From DATBLE01 sp963837265 (lineage in GTDB: Bacteria; Actinomycetota; Thermoleophilia; Gaiellales; Gaiellaceae): a stretch of DNA of 64,000 nucleotides. Position numbers and translations under genes: made by a program. Each line of letters opens with the position of its first letter. Within the stretch, counting starts at the first letter, position 1. This document shows, piece after piece, positions 51,702 to 59,937 of the stretch. The notes under the pieces were generated by a model. It saw nothing but the letters and a program-made list of their open reading frames with translations. It did not search any database and had not been told where the DNA came from. The stretch covers positions 868,001 through 932,000 of the forward strand of contig CAWIMQ010000001.1 of NCBI GenBank assembly GCA_963837265.1, in the 5' to 3' direction.

Positions 51702-52903
51702 AGCGCATTGGGGGACGGACCTGGAAGATCGTCGCCGTGGCGGCCGTGATCGTCGCCGCGATCGCCGTCGTGTCGGGCTTCGGCTCGGGGAGCTCGTCAC
51801 ACGGCCTCGCGGGGGGAACGATCACGGTCGGCTACGGCAACGACCTCACGGGCTTTCTCGCCGTCCACGACAAGCTGATCTCGAACGGCGCGAAGCTGGC
51901 CGTGGACGAGATCAACAAGAAGGGCGGGATCGGCGGCAAGGTGAAGATCAAGCTGATCCTCGAGGACACGAAGAGCGACCCGGCGGCGTCGGTCACGGTC
52001 GCCCACGACCTGATCTCGAAGAAGGTCGACGTGATGGTCCTGCCCTGCAACACGGACTTCCAGGTGGCGATGGCGGCAGTCGCGAACCGGTCGAAGCAGT
52101 TCACGCTCTCGCCATGCAACGGGGACCCGACGGTGGCGAAGACGTTCCCGGTCTACTGGCCGGTCGGGCCCGCCGGGAATGCGCAGATGGCCCAGCTCGC
52201 CAACTACGCGAAGCTGCGGCACTACACGCGCGTCTACGTGCTGGACTCGAACATGCTCTACGTCCACCTGATGTCGAAGTACTTCCAGAAGGCCGCACCG
52301 TCCCGCGGGGTCAAGATCGTCGGCGTGGGCCAGATCCCGTTCGGAGCGACCGGCTTCCCCCAGGACTACGCGTCGATCGTCAGCAACATCAAGAGGGTCT
52401 CGCCCGCTCCGGACGCGGTGATGACCGGCCTCTTCTCCCCCTTCAACGACTCGCTCGTCAAGGAGATGCGGTCGGAAGGCCTGAAGATGCCGGTTCTCGG
52501 CGCGGACGGGTGGGACACGACGCTGAACCTGACCGCCGGCGGCACCGCGATCGAGGGCTGCGCGTTCAGCACGTTCGGCTACCCCTCCAAGGGATCGTCG
52601 ACGGCGAAGTTCATCGCCAGGTTCAAGAGCCGGTTCGGCTCGCCTGACGGGATCTACCCCGGGCTCGGCTACGACACGATCAAGGTGCTCGAGGCGGCCG
52701 CGATCAAGGCGGATTCGACCGATCCGCAGAAGATCGCTGCCGCGCTCGGAAGCGGCCTGACCGTGAACGGCTCGCTCGGGAAGATCGTCTACCCGGGCAA
52801 GGGCGAGCACAACCCGCGGAACACGGTCGCGGTCAACCAGATCCGGGGCCACAAGTTCCGGCTCGTGCTGAAGAGCATTCCCACGAACGTTCCCGCTCCC
52901 TAA
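51698..52903 (+). CDS. livK: branched-chain amino-acid-type ABC substrate-binding protein (second operon)
   Basis: A 401-residue type I periplasmic-binding protein. The N-terminus (MKRIGGRTWKIVAVAAVIVA) is a signal peptide or anchor ending near residue 28. TITVGYGNDLTGFLAVHDK and AVDEINKKGGIGGKVKIKLI are family strands, followed by PDAVMTGLFSPFND and the LGYDTIKVLEAA segment. Sequence likeness to the first LivK is low, so a different ligand is likely; being next to the divergent catabolic cluster, it may import the substrate of that pathway. GAAAGGAG precedes the ATG, which overlaps the LivG stop. A 10-bp hairpin lies 28 bases after the stop. Confidence 0.88.
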   Translation: MKRIGGRTWKIVAVAAVIVAAIAVVSGFGSGSSSHGLAGGTITVGYGNDLTGFLAVHDKLISNGAKLAVDEINKKGGIGGKVKIKLILEDTKSDPAASVTVAHDLISKKVDVMVLPCNTDFQVAMAAVANRSKQFTLSPCNGDPTVAKTFPVYWPVGPAGNAQMAQLANYAKLRHYTRVYVLDSNMLYVHLMSKYFQKAAPSRGVKIVGVGQIPFGATGFPQDYASIVSNIKRVSPAPDAVMTGLFSPFNDSLVKEMRSEGLKMPVLGADGWDTTLNLTAGGTAIEGCAFSTFGYPSKGSSTAKFIARFKSRFGSPDGIYPGLGYDTIKVLEAAAIKADSTDPQKIAAALGSGLTVNGSLGKIVYPGKGEHNPRNTVAVNQIRGHKFRLVLKSIPTNVPAP

Positions 52904-53671
52904 GTGGCGAACGCAGCACCGCTCGAGACTCTCGGGGCCCGCGACGGGCCCCGAGAGCTCTTGCAGGTGACCGGGCTCACGGCCCGCTACGGACCGATCC
53001 TTGCCGTTCGTGACGCGTCCCTGGTCGTTCGCGCAGGCGAGATCGTCGCCCTGGTCGGAGCGAACGGCGCCGGCAAGACGACGACACTCTCCGCGATCGC
53101 CGGGCTGCACGGCTCGCGGAGCGGCTCGGTCGCGTTTCTCGGCGACGACGTGTCGCACGCCTCGCCGGAGGCGATCGTCCGCAGAGGGATCGGGCTCGTC
53201 CCGGAGGGCAGGCGCCTCTTCTCGGGGCTGACCGTGGCCGAGAACCTGGCGATCGGCGGCTCGATCCGGCACGGCCAGCCCGACCAGAAGGCGTGGCAGG
53301 AGCGGCTGCTCGAGCTCTTCCCGGTGCTTCGCGAGCGTCTCGGCCAGCGGGCGGGGACGCTGTCCGGCGGCGAGCAGCAGCAGCTGGCCATCGGTCGGGC
53401 ACTGATGTCCCGGCCGCAGCTGTTGCTGCTCGACGAGCCGACGCTCGGGCTCGCCCCCAAGCTCGTCCGTCTGGTCTTCGAGCTGATCGGCCGCCTGCGG
53501 GACGAGGAGAGAGTCAGCATCCTGCTGGTCGAGCAGAACGTGCACCAGGCTCTCGACCTCTGCGACCGCGCCTACGTGATGCGGACCGGTCAGATCGCGG
53601 TGGAGGGCACGCCGGACGAGCTCAGGCGGTCGACGCACATCGAGGACGCCTACCTCGGAGCGATCGCGTGA
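52904..53671 (+). CDS. livF: branched-chain amino-acid-type ABC ATPase, LivF (second operon)
   Basis: A LivF ATPase, 255 residues if the GTG at 52904, directly after the livK stop, is the start. Walker A GANGAGKTTT, signature LSGGEQQQLAIGRAL, Walker B LLLLDEPTLGLAP, switch VEQNVHQAL. The fold proper begins at LLQVTGLTARYG, about residue 18-29; the first 18 codons contain a perfect 10-bp hairpin (52931-52955). A start at TTG 52961 or GTG 52967 would leave that hairpin outside the gene, as an operon control element like those after the other binding-protein genes. Which start is used is open. The end overlaps LivH. Confidence 0.88.
   Translation: MANAAPLETLGARDGPRELLQVTGLTARYGPILAVRDASLVVRAGEIVALVGANGAGKTTTLSAIAGLHGSRSGSVAFLGDDVSHASPEAIVRRGIGLVPEGRRLFSGLTVAENLAIGGSIRHGQPDQKAWQERLLELFPVLRERLGQRAGTLSGGEQQQLAIGRALMSRPQLLLLDEPTLGLAPKLVRLVFELIGRLRDEERVSILLVEQNVHQALDLCDRAYVMRTGQIAVEGTPDELRRSTHIEDAYLGAIA
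52931..52955 (+). terminator. 10-bp perfect hairpin at the livK/livF border
   Basis: CTCGGGGCCC (52931-52940) pairs perfectly with GGGCCCCGAG (52946-52955) around the loop GCGAC. It lies 28 bases past the livK stop, within the N-terminal codons of livF as read from 52904. Confidence 0.45.
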
Positions 53672-54555
53672 GCCAGGTCCTCCAGCAGGGCATCAACGCG
53701 CTCGCGCTGGGCAGCACCTTCGCGCTGCTCGCCCTGGGGCTGGCGATGGTGTTCAGCATCCTCGGGCTGATCAACTTCGCGCACGGCGAGCTGGTGACGA
53801 TCGGCGGCTACACGATGTGGGCCCTGCTCGGCCACGGCGTGCCCTGGGGGGCGGTGATCCCGCTGACGCTGATCGCGTGCGGGCTGGCGGCCGTGGCGAT
53901 GGAGCGGATCGCCTTCAGGCCCCTGCGCGGGGCCAACCTCGTGACGCTGCTCGTGACCTCGTTCGCGGTCAGCGTCCTCATCCAGGTCGTCTTCCAGGTC
54001 TTCATCGACACCGCTCCCAAGGGGATCGTGCTGCCGGGCTGGGTGAACACGGCGGTACACGTCGGCTCGACCTCCATCAGCCTGATCAAGCTCCTGACCG
54101 CGGCGACCACCCTCGCCGCGCTCGCGGTGCTCACCCTCTTCATGCGGCACAGCCTGCTGGGCATCCAGATGCGCGCGGCTGCCGAGGACTTCGGCGCCGT
54201 CCGGCTGATGGGGGTCCGCGCGAACCTCGTCGTCGGCTCGGCGTTCGCCCTCTCGGGGGTGCTGGCCGGGCTCGCAGCGCTCTTCTTCTACGGCCGCGTG
54301 GCGGCGGTCAGCCCCGGAGACGGCACGCCGCTCGTGATCAGCGCCTTCATCGCCGTCATCCTGGGGGGAGCCGGAAACCTCGCCGGCGCCGTCGTCGGCG
54401 GCTTCGCGCTCGGGATCGCCACGGAGGTCCTCGAGGCGAACCTGCACGGCAACATCGCCCAGTTCAGCGACGCCCTGGCACTGGCGATCGTCGTGGGCAT
54501 CCTGCTCCTCCGCCCACACGGCCTGGTCGCGCGCGCGCAGGAAGGGCAAGGATGA
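53668..54555 (+). CDS. livH: branched-chain amino-acid-type ABC permease, LivH (second operon)
   Basis: A 295-residue permease with about eight membrane segments. LLALGLAMVFSILGLINFAHGELVTIGGY is the family signature region (first two segments), and the coupling loop is MRAAAEDFGAVRLMGVRANLV. VILGGAGNLAGAVVGGFALG precedes the last segments. The GTG overlaps the LivF stop by four bases; its own stop overlaps the LivM ATG. Confidence 0.92.
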   Translation: MSQVLQQGINALALGSTFALLALGLAMVFSILGLINFAHGELVTIGGYTMWALLGHGVPWGAVIPLTLIACGLAAVAMERIAFRPLRGANLVTLLVTSFAVSVLIQVVFQVFIDTAPKGIVLPGWVNTAVHVGSTSISLIKLLTAATTLAALAVLTLFMRHSLLGIQMRAAAEDFGAVRLMGVRANLVVGSAFALSGVLAGLAALFFYGRVAAVSPGDGTPLVISAFIAVILGGAGNLAGAVVGGFALGIATEVLEANLHGNIAQFSDALALAIVVGILLLRPHGLVARAQEGQG

Positions 54556-55631
54556 GCGGCGCGCTCCGCTACTGGGGCCTGCGCTCCGCGCTCGGCTCGT
54601 CGCTGCTCGCAGCTCTCCTCGTCCTCGCCGGCGTCTGGGGCTGGGCGGACGCCGCCCAGAAGGAGAAGCTGACGCACTTCTTCATCAACGTCGTCCTCGT
54701 GGTCGCGCTCCAGCTCTTCTCGGGCAACTCCGGCATCCTGTCGTTCGGCCAGATGGCCTTCGTCGGGACGGGTGCGTACGTGGGCGCGATCCTCACGCTC
54801 GACCCGGCGCTGAAGCCGACGCTGCTGACGAGCCTGCCGCACGCCCTTGCCACCTCCCAGCCGCTGTCCTGGTGGCTTGCCATCCTCGCCGCCGCTGCGG
54901 CCGGTGCGATCGTCGCAGTCGCGACGGGCGTGCCGATCCTCCGGCTCGACGGAGGCTCGGTCGTGATCGCGATCCTCTCGTTCCTCCTGATCTCGGACGT
55001 GGTCTTCGCCGCCTGGACCGGGGTGACGCGGGGCTCCGGCGGCCTCTACGGCCTGCCTGCCGACACGACGATGGGGCGCGCCCTGCTCGTCGCCGTCGTC
55101 GCGGTCTTCGTCGCCCGCTGGTTCAAGGACTCGAAGACGGGCCTGCTGCTGCAGGCGAGCCGGGAAGACGCCTTCTCGGCGGCTTCGATCGGCGTGGGGG
55201 TACGCGCGGCGCGGGCCCGGGCGTGGGTCCTGAGCGGCGCCCTGAGCGCCGCCGCCGGCGCCGTCTTCGCCTGGTGGCTCGGCACGATCTCGCCGACGGA
55301 CTTCTTCCTCGCGCCGACCTTCGCGTTGATCGTGATGTTCATCGTCGGCGGCACCGGCACGGTCAGCGGTGCCGTGCTCGGAGCCGCGATCGTCACGCTC
55401 TCCCAGGAGGGGCTGCGACAGTACGAGCAGACGAGGCTCGACCTCGGCATCTTCACGCTCGGGAGCCTCACCGGCCTCACCCAGTTCGTGCTCGTCCTGA
55501 TGATCCTGGTCGCGATGTACTTCCGCCGCGAGGGGCTGCTCGGCCGGCGTGAGCTCGACGAGTTGCTCGAGCGGTTCGCGCGAGGACGGCTGGGTGGAAG
55601 GCCGGCGGCCGCCGGGCGCCGCACCCCCTAG
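54552..55631 (+). CDS. livM: branched-chain amino-acid-type ABC permease, LivM (second operon)
   Basis: A 359-residue LivM permease of ordinary length, without the C-terminal extension of the first operon's LivM. QLFSGNSGILSFGQMAFVGTGAYVGA is the family signature and LQASREDAFSAASIGVGVRAARA the coupling loop. MFIVGGTGTVSGAVLGAAIV precedes the last segments. The tail after the last membrane segment (about 30 residues, Arg/Leu-rich) is cytoplasmic. ATG 54552 overlaps the LivH stop (ATGA). It is the last gene of the operon; the 58 bases to the convergent LLM gene show only GC-rich sequence. Confidence 0.92.
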   Translation: MSGALRYWGLRSALGSSLLAALLVLAGVWGWADAAQKEKLTHFFINVVLVVALQLFSGNSGILSFGQMAFVGTGAYVGAILTLDPALKPTLLTSLPHALATSQPLSWWLAILAAAAAGAIVAVATGVPILRLDGGSVVIAILSFLLISDVVFAAWTGVTRGSGGLYGLPADTTMGRALLVAVVAVFVARWFKDSKTGLLLQASREDAFSAASIGVGVRAARARAWVLSGALSAAAGAVFAWWLGTISPTDFFLAPTFALIVMFIVGGTGTVSGAVLGAAIVTLSQEGLRQYEQTRLDLGIFTLGSLTGLTQFVLVLMILVAMYFRREGLLGRRELDELLERFARGRLGGRPAAAGRRTP

Positions 55632-55689
55632 CGGCGGCGGCCGGAATCGAGCGGCGGCCCCGTCCGATCGTGGACGAGTTGCGGCCCGC

Positions 55690-56781
55690 TCAGGTCGCCA
55701 GCAGCCGCATGGTGTCGTCGATGCCGGCGAGGTACGCCGGGAAGGAGAACTCGGGCAACTCGAGCGCGTCCGGGAAGTGGCCCTCGTAGAGCGGGAAGCA
55801 GCCCCCCGGCGGTGACGGGTTGAGACAGACCGTGTCGAGCCCGGCGGCTTGCAGCTCGCCGGCACGCCGGCGCACGGCGGCGGCGGAGCCGGCGATCGTG
55901 ACGGCATCCGCGAAGTCGTCGCCGACCGCGGCGAGCGCTCCGGGGAGGTCGGCCGCGGCGACACGCTCCTGCACCACCCGCGCCTGCCCCTCGAAGCCGG
56001 CCGCGGCGAAGCTGTCGGCGTAGTGGGGCGACGAGCCGCCTGCGGTCGCGAACATGACCACCTGCCCCTTCGCCTGCCGGAGAGCATCCGGGTCCTCGCT
56101 GACGACCGACGGATAGCCGCAGGCGATCTCGACCTCCTCCACAGGGCGGCCCGCCCGCTCCGCGCCGGCGCGGATGCTCGGGACGACGACGTCGCGGACG
56201 TAGGCGGCCGTGTAGCAATACCCGATCACGCCGTCGGCGATCTCGCCGGCGAGGCGCAGCATCTGCGGCCCGATCGCGGCGACGTAGATCCGCACCGGCC
56301 GCTTCGGCGGCTGCATCGTCAGCCGGAAGTTCCGGACGCTGAAGATCTCGCCCTCGTACGTGACCAGCTCGCCGGCGAGGATCCGGCGCAGGATCGCGAC
56401 GAACTCTCTCATCGCCCGCACCGGCCGTGTGTAGCTGCGCCCGTGCCAGCCCTCGACGTAACCGCGGGCCTGGACGCCGAGCCCGAGCATCAGGCGGCCT
56501 CCGGAGAGCTCGTTCAGGGTTGCCGCCTGCAGCGCGAGGGTGACCGGCGAGCGGCTCCAGATCCCGACCACGCCGGTGGCAACCTCGATCCGGCTCGTCC
56601 TCGTCGCCGCCGCCGTCGCCGGCCCGAAGGCATCCCCGAAGGTGATCTCCGGAAACCAGGCGGCGCGGAAGCCGCTCTCCTCGGCGCGGACGCCGTAGTC
56701 GACGGCGAGCGCAGGCGGAAGCGCCTGCAGGAAGATGTCGAGCCCGGGCCGCGCGTCCGACGTCGTCGCGTACGGCTGCAT
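55690..56781 (-). CDS. LLM-class oxidoreductase 4
   Basis: A 363-residue luciferase-fold oxidoreductase. ESGFRAAWFPEITFGDAFGP, VVGIWSRSPVTLALQAATLN, GGRLMLGLGVQARGYVEGWHG and PVRIYVAAIGPQMLRLAGEIADGVIG are the pocket segments; the likeness to F420-dependent enzymes is strong but FMN is possible. It is not a close paralogue of the pair at 44200/46444. It is separated by 133 bases (GC-rich, with a GGCC...GGCC inverted repeat, no gene) from the M24 gene upstream on the same strand, so it may be a unit of its own. Confidence 0.83.
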   Translation of the reverse strand: MQPYATTSDARPGLDIFLQALPPALAVDYGVRAEESGFRAAWFPEITFGDAFGPATAAATRTSRIEVATGVVGIWSRSPVTLALQAATLNELSGGRLMLGLGVQARGYVEGWHGRSYTRPVRAMREFVAILRRILAGELVTYEGEIFSVRNFRLTMQPPKRPVRIYVAAIGPQMLRLAGEIADGVIGYCYTAAYVRDVVVPSIRAGAERAGRPVEEVEIACGYPSVVSEDPDALRQAKGQVVMFATAGGSSPHYADSFAAAGFEGQARVVQERVAAADLPGALAAVGDDFADAVTIAGSAAAVRRRAGELQAAGLDTVCLNPSPPGGCFPLYEGHFPDALELPEFSFPAYLAGIDDTMRLLAT

Positions 56782-56914
56782 GAGAGGACCATGTTCTCAC
56801 GGGCCGTGGCCTCGTGCCCCGGCCGCGCCCCCGCGCGCGGGCGGCCTGCACCCCGGCCGCGAAAGCAGAGGGCGAGAACCGCAACCGGCGCCGCGTGGCC
56901 CGGGAGTGAGGCCC

Positions 56915-58033
56915 TCAGCCGCCGGATCGGCGCTCTGCCCCGGTGAAGATCTGCAGCGCCACGTCGGAGAAGGGCACGCCCGCGTCCTCCGTCACGAGCC
57001 AGGTGTCCTGCATGTAGAGGCAGGCGCCTTCGTCCGCCGTGACCGCGTGCGGGTGCATCGACACCACCATGCCCGGCCGCAGCTCGGCCTCGGCTCCCTC
57101 CCCGATCCGCGGGAACTCGATCATCGTCATCCCGATCGAGTGGCCGGTGACGTGGCCGAGCGTGAAGCCGCGGTCGAGGAACGGCTTCGAGACCGCCGTG
57201 TGCACGTCGTGGGCGGTCGAGCCCGCGCGCATCGTCCGCTTCGCCGCCTCGAAGTACTCGAGGTAGGCGTCCATCGCCGAGAGCGTCTCCGCGTTCGGGG
57301 TGCCCGCGCAGATCGGCCGCGAGAACTCGACCCAGTGGCCGCCGGGGCCGGCGACCTCCAGCCCGTAGAGGAGGAGATCGTCCCGCCCGATCCGCCTGGT
57401 CGCGCTCGGGAACTTGAACTCCGGCCCGGCGCCGCCGCCCTCGCCGGTCAGCACCATGTCCATCGTCAGGCGCGACGTACCGGCGGCGGCGAAGACCCGC
57501 TCGGCCTCGCCCATGAGCTCCGCTTCGGTCCTGCCGACCTCGAAGGCCTCGAGCACGGCCCAGAAGCCGGCCTCGTTGATGCGGAAGCTCTCCCGGACGA
57601 GCTCCAGCTCCTCGGCCGACTTCACCGCCCGGGCGAGGTCGAAGCCCTGGTCCCAGGGCTCGGCGACGGCGGCGAGCGGACGGTAGTCGCGCACCGGCAT
57701 CACGTGGTCGAGCCCGTAGATCCCGACGCGCTTCCAGCCCCGGTCGGCGATCCACCGGCCCGGGTGCTCGGCGAAGACCTTGTCCTCGATCCAGGTCTCG
57801 GAGTGGTCGCCGACCCAGCGCGCCTCCCGCGGGAAGACGATCGTCGGCTCGCCGTCGACCGGCAGGACGACGTAGGCGTAGCGGTGGAGGATGCGGAAGC
57901 CGGAGAGGTAGCGCACCGCGCCCTCGAAGCCCGTGTACTCGGAGCCGGCGACGACGACGGCGTCCAGGCCGTCCCGCGCCGCCGCCTCGCGCACGACTGC
58001 GAACCGCCGCTCGATCTCCGCCCGGCTCGTCAT
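56915..58033 (-). CDS. M24 family protein with degraded metal site (creatinase-like)
   Basis: A 372-residue pita-bread-fold protein. The N-terminal domain (DAVVVAGSEYTGFEGAVRYLSG) and the catalytic-type domain are full length, but most metal ligands of M24 are changed: the Asp-Asp segment reads YGLEVAGPGGHWVEFSR, the Glu of the I-E-P motif is His (VVSMHPHAV) and the last Glu is Gln (LYMQDTWLV); only the His in TGHSIGM remains. This resembles metal-free relatives such as creatinase and ectoine hydrolase, which cut C-N bonds without metal. The ATG at 58033 overlaps the ketopantoate-reductase-like gene (ATGA), so the three genes form one operon. Confidence 0.8.
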   Translation of the reverse strand: MTSRAEIERRFAVVREAAARDGLDAVVVAGSEYTGFEGAVRYLSGFRILHRYAYVVLPVDGEPTIVFPREARWVGDHSETWIEDKVFAEHPGRWIADRGWKRVGIYGLDHVMPVRDYRPLAAVAEPWDQGFDLARAVKSAEELELVRESFRINEAGFWAVLEAFEVGRTEAELMGEAERVFAAAGTSRLTMDMVLTGEGGGAGPEFKFPSATRRIGRDDLLLYGLEVAGPGGHWVEFSRPICAGTPNAETLSAMDAYLEYFEAAKRTMRAGSTAHDVHTAVSKPFLDRGFTLGHVTGHSIGMTMIEFPRIGEGAEAELRPGMVVSMHPHAVTADEGACLYMQDTWLVTEDAGVPFSDVALQIFTGAERRSGG

Positions 58034-58941
58034 CGGGGGGCCTGCTTGGCCCTGATCAGCGCCGTCAGCGCCCGGTTCAGGGGCGCCTCCACCCCGTGGC
58101 GCTCGCCGAAGGCGACGATCGCGCCGTTCAGGAAGTCGATCTCGGTCTCGCGACCGGCCTCCACGTCCTGGAGCATGCTCGGCTTGTGGCCGTAGGCGAC
58201 GTCCTTGCGCGCGGCGTGGTCGAACAGGTCCTCCGGGCTCTGATCGAGGACGATGCCCTGCGCCTCGGCGACGGCGCGGCCCTCCGCCATCACCGCCCAC
58301 GCGAGGTCGCGCGTCGGGGGCTCGGCGACCTGGCCGTGGGTCCGGCCGGTCAGGGCGGCGATCGCGTTCGAGGCGGCGTTGAAGATGAGCTTGCGCCACT
58401 GGGCGCCGCGCGCGTCCTCGAGCGCGTGGGTGGGCATGCCCGCGCGGGTGCAGGCATCGGCAAGTGCCTCGATCGCCGCCGTCGGCGCGGGGCTCGGCTC
58501 GAACGGGCCGATGTGCGTGTCTCCCCGGGTGTCCCAGCCGACGTGGCCAGGCTCGACCACGTGGCCCGCCGGGAAGGTCGTCCCGCGGATCACCCGGCGG
58601 ACGTGCTCGGCGACGAGCTCCTCGTTGCCGGCGCCGTTCTGCACGGAGCAGACCGCGCCGTCGGCGAAGGCGTGTGCGGTCGCCGCCATCGCCTGCGCGG
58701 TGTGCATGCTCTTCGTCGCGACGATCCCGAGGTTGCAGGGCGGGAGCTCGCGCGGGTCGGCGGTCGCGCGGACACGCCCGACGACGTCGCCGGCGCCCGA
58801 GAGGCGGAGGCCTTCGGCGTTGATCGCGTCCACGTGCTCCCGCCACGGGTCGTACGCCCAGACCTCGACGCCCTCGAGCGTTCCGAGGTTGGCGGCGAAG
58901 AGGGAGCCGACCGCGCCGCAGCCGATGACGGCGATCCTCAC
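58030..58941 (-). CDS. ketopantoate reductase (PanE/ApbA) family protein, copy 1
   Basis: A 303-residue NADPH-dependent 2-dehydropantoate-2-reductase-family protein. The Rossmann loop is VIGCGAVGSLFAANL near the N-terminus; VATKSMHTAQAM and SVQNGAGNEELV follow; the C-terminal helical domain has the catalytic Lys in QWRKLIFNAASNAIAAL and the PSMLQDVEAGRETEIDFLNG motif. GTG 58941 overlaps the stop of copy 2 (GTGA). Presence of two copies beside an M24 protein and away from panB/panC suggests a catabolic 2-oxo/2-hydroxy acid reductase rather than pantothenate synthesis. Confidence 0.86.
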   Translation of the reverse strand: MRIAVIGCGAVGSLFAANLGTLEGVEVWAYDPWREHVDAINAEGLRLSGAGDVVGRVRATADPRELPPCNLGIVATKSMHTAQAMAATAHAFADGAVCSVQNGAGNEELVAEHVRRVIRGTTFPAGHVVEPGHVGWDTRGDTHIGPFEPSPAPTAAIEALADACTRAGMPTHALEDARGAQWRKLIFNAASNAIAALTGRTHGQVAEPPTRDLAWAVMAEGRAVAEAQGIVLDQSPEDLFDHAARKDVAYGHKPSMLQDVEAGRETEIDFLNGAIVAFGERHGVEAPLNRALTALIRAKQAPR

Positions 58942-59882
58942 GTCGTCTCTCTCGCTTTCACGAGCCGGTACATCGCCTGGTGGAGCGGAACGGGGACACC
59001 GTGCCTCGCCGCCTCGCGGACGAGCGCGCCGGTGATGAAGTCGACCTCGGTCGGGCGGCCGGCGCGGACGTCCTCGAGCATCGAGGGGACGTGGGCGTAG
59101 GCACCCTCGGCGGCGAGGGTCTCGCCGCGGCGGACGGCGTGGACGTTCATCTCCCAGGGATCTTCGTGCAGCCGGACCCCGGCCGCCGCGGCAACGGCGT
59201 CGCCCTCGAGCATCAGGTCGTGGACGAGATGGCCGAGGTCGGTCTCGCGCCCGCGCGCGGCGAACGCCGAGACGTGCGGGAGGCCGGTCAGGGCGGAGAC
59301 CGTGTTCACGGTCGCGTTGAAGATCAGCTTCGACCACTGCGCCGGCCGCAGGTCGGGGAACGCCCGGGCGTGCAGGCCGGAGGCGGTGAGGAGCGCCTCG
59401 ATCTCCCGCGCGTCCTCGTAGGTCGCGGTGCCGGCGAATGGGCCCAGCCACGTCTCGGTGTCGAGCTCGTACTCGACGTGGTCGTCGGCATGGCGGACCC
59501 CGGACATGAAGGTCACCGCCGAGATCAGCGGCCAGCCGCCCTGCTCGCCGACGACCTCCTCCGCGCCGAGGCCGTTCTGGATCGTCATCAGGGTCGCGCG
59601 GGGGAAACGTCCGGCGAGCTGCCTCGCGGCTTCCTCGAGCTGCGTCGCCTTGGTCGCGACGATGCCCAGGTCGAAGTCCGCCAACGCGGCCGGGTCGGCG
59701 GTGGCGTCCACCACGGCGGTGAAGTCGGACTTGCCCGAGATGCGCAGGCCGCCGTCGTTCAGCGCGCGGGCGTGCTCGTCGCGGCGGGTGAGCACGCCGA
59801 CCTCGGCCACTCGGGCGAGGTGCGCGGCGTAGAGGCTGCCGATCACGCCCGCCCCGATCACGCACACACGCTCGATCGCCAC
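58938..59882 (-). CDS. ketopantoate reductase (PanE/ApbA) family protein, copy 2
   Basis: A 314-residue paralogue of the next gene: VIGAGVIGSLYAAHL, VATKATQLEEAA, IQNGLGAEEVV, the catalytic Lys in QWSKLIFNATVNTVSAL and PSMLEDVRAGRPTEVDFITG all correspond. The two share motifs but differ widely between them, so the duplication is old. GTG at 59882 lies six bases after TAGCGT on the minus strand, and the -10 box is part of the large inverted repeat shared with the divergent exporter gene. First gene of the operon. Confidence 0.86.
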   Translation of the reverse strand: MAIERVCVIGAGVIGSLYAAHLARVAEVGVLTRRDEHARALNDGGLRISGKSDFTAVVDATADPAALADFDLGIVATKATQLEEAARQLAGRFPRATLMTIQNGLGAEEVVGEQGGWPLISAVTFMSGVRHADDHVEYELDTETWLGPFAGTATYEDAREIEALLTASGLHARAFPDLRPAQWSKLIFNATVNTVSALTGLPHVSAFAARGRETDLGHLVHDLMLEGDAVAAAAGVRLHEDPWEMNVHAVRRGETLAAEGAYAHVPSMLEDVRAGRPTEVDFITGALVREAARHGVPVPLHQAMYRLVKARETT

Positions 59883-59888
59883 GCGGCA

Positions 59889-59931
59889 ACGCTAGTCGAT
59901 CGATCGAGGAGCACGATCGATCGACTAGGTT
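59889..59931. promoter_or_regulatory. inverted repeat with two divergent promoters
   Basis: A perfect 15-base inverted repeat, CTAGTCGATCGATCG at 59892-59906 and its complement at 59914-59928, with a 7-base spacer. The outer ends form the -10 boxes: TAGCGT on the minus strand (59894-59889) and TAGGTT on the plus strand (59926-59931), each six bases from a GTG start. A dimeric regulator bound here would control both genes. Confidence 0.65.
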
Positions 59932-59937
59932 CGCGCA

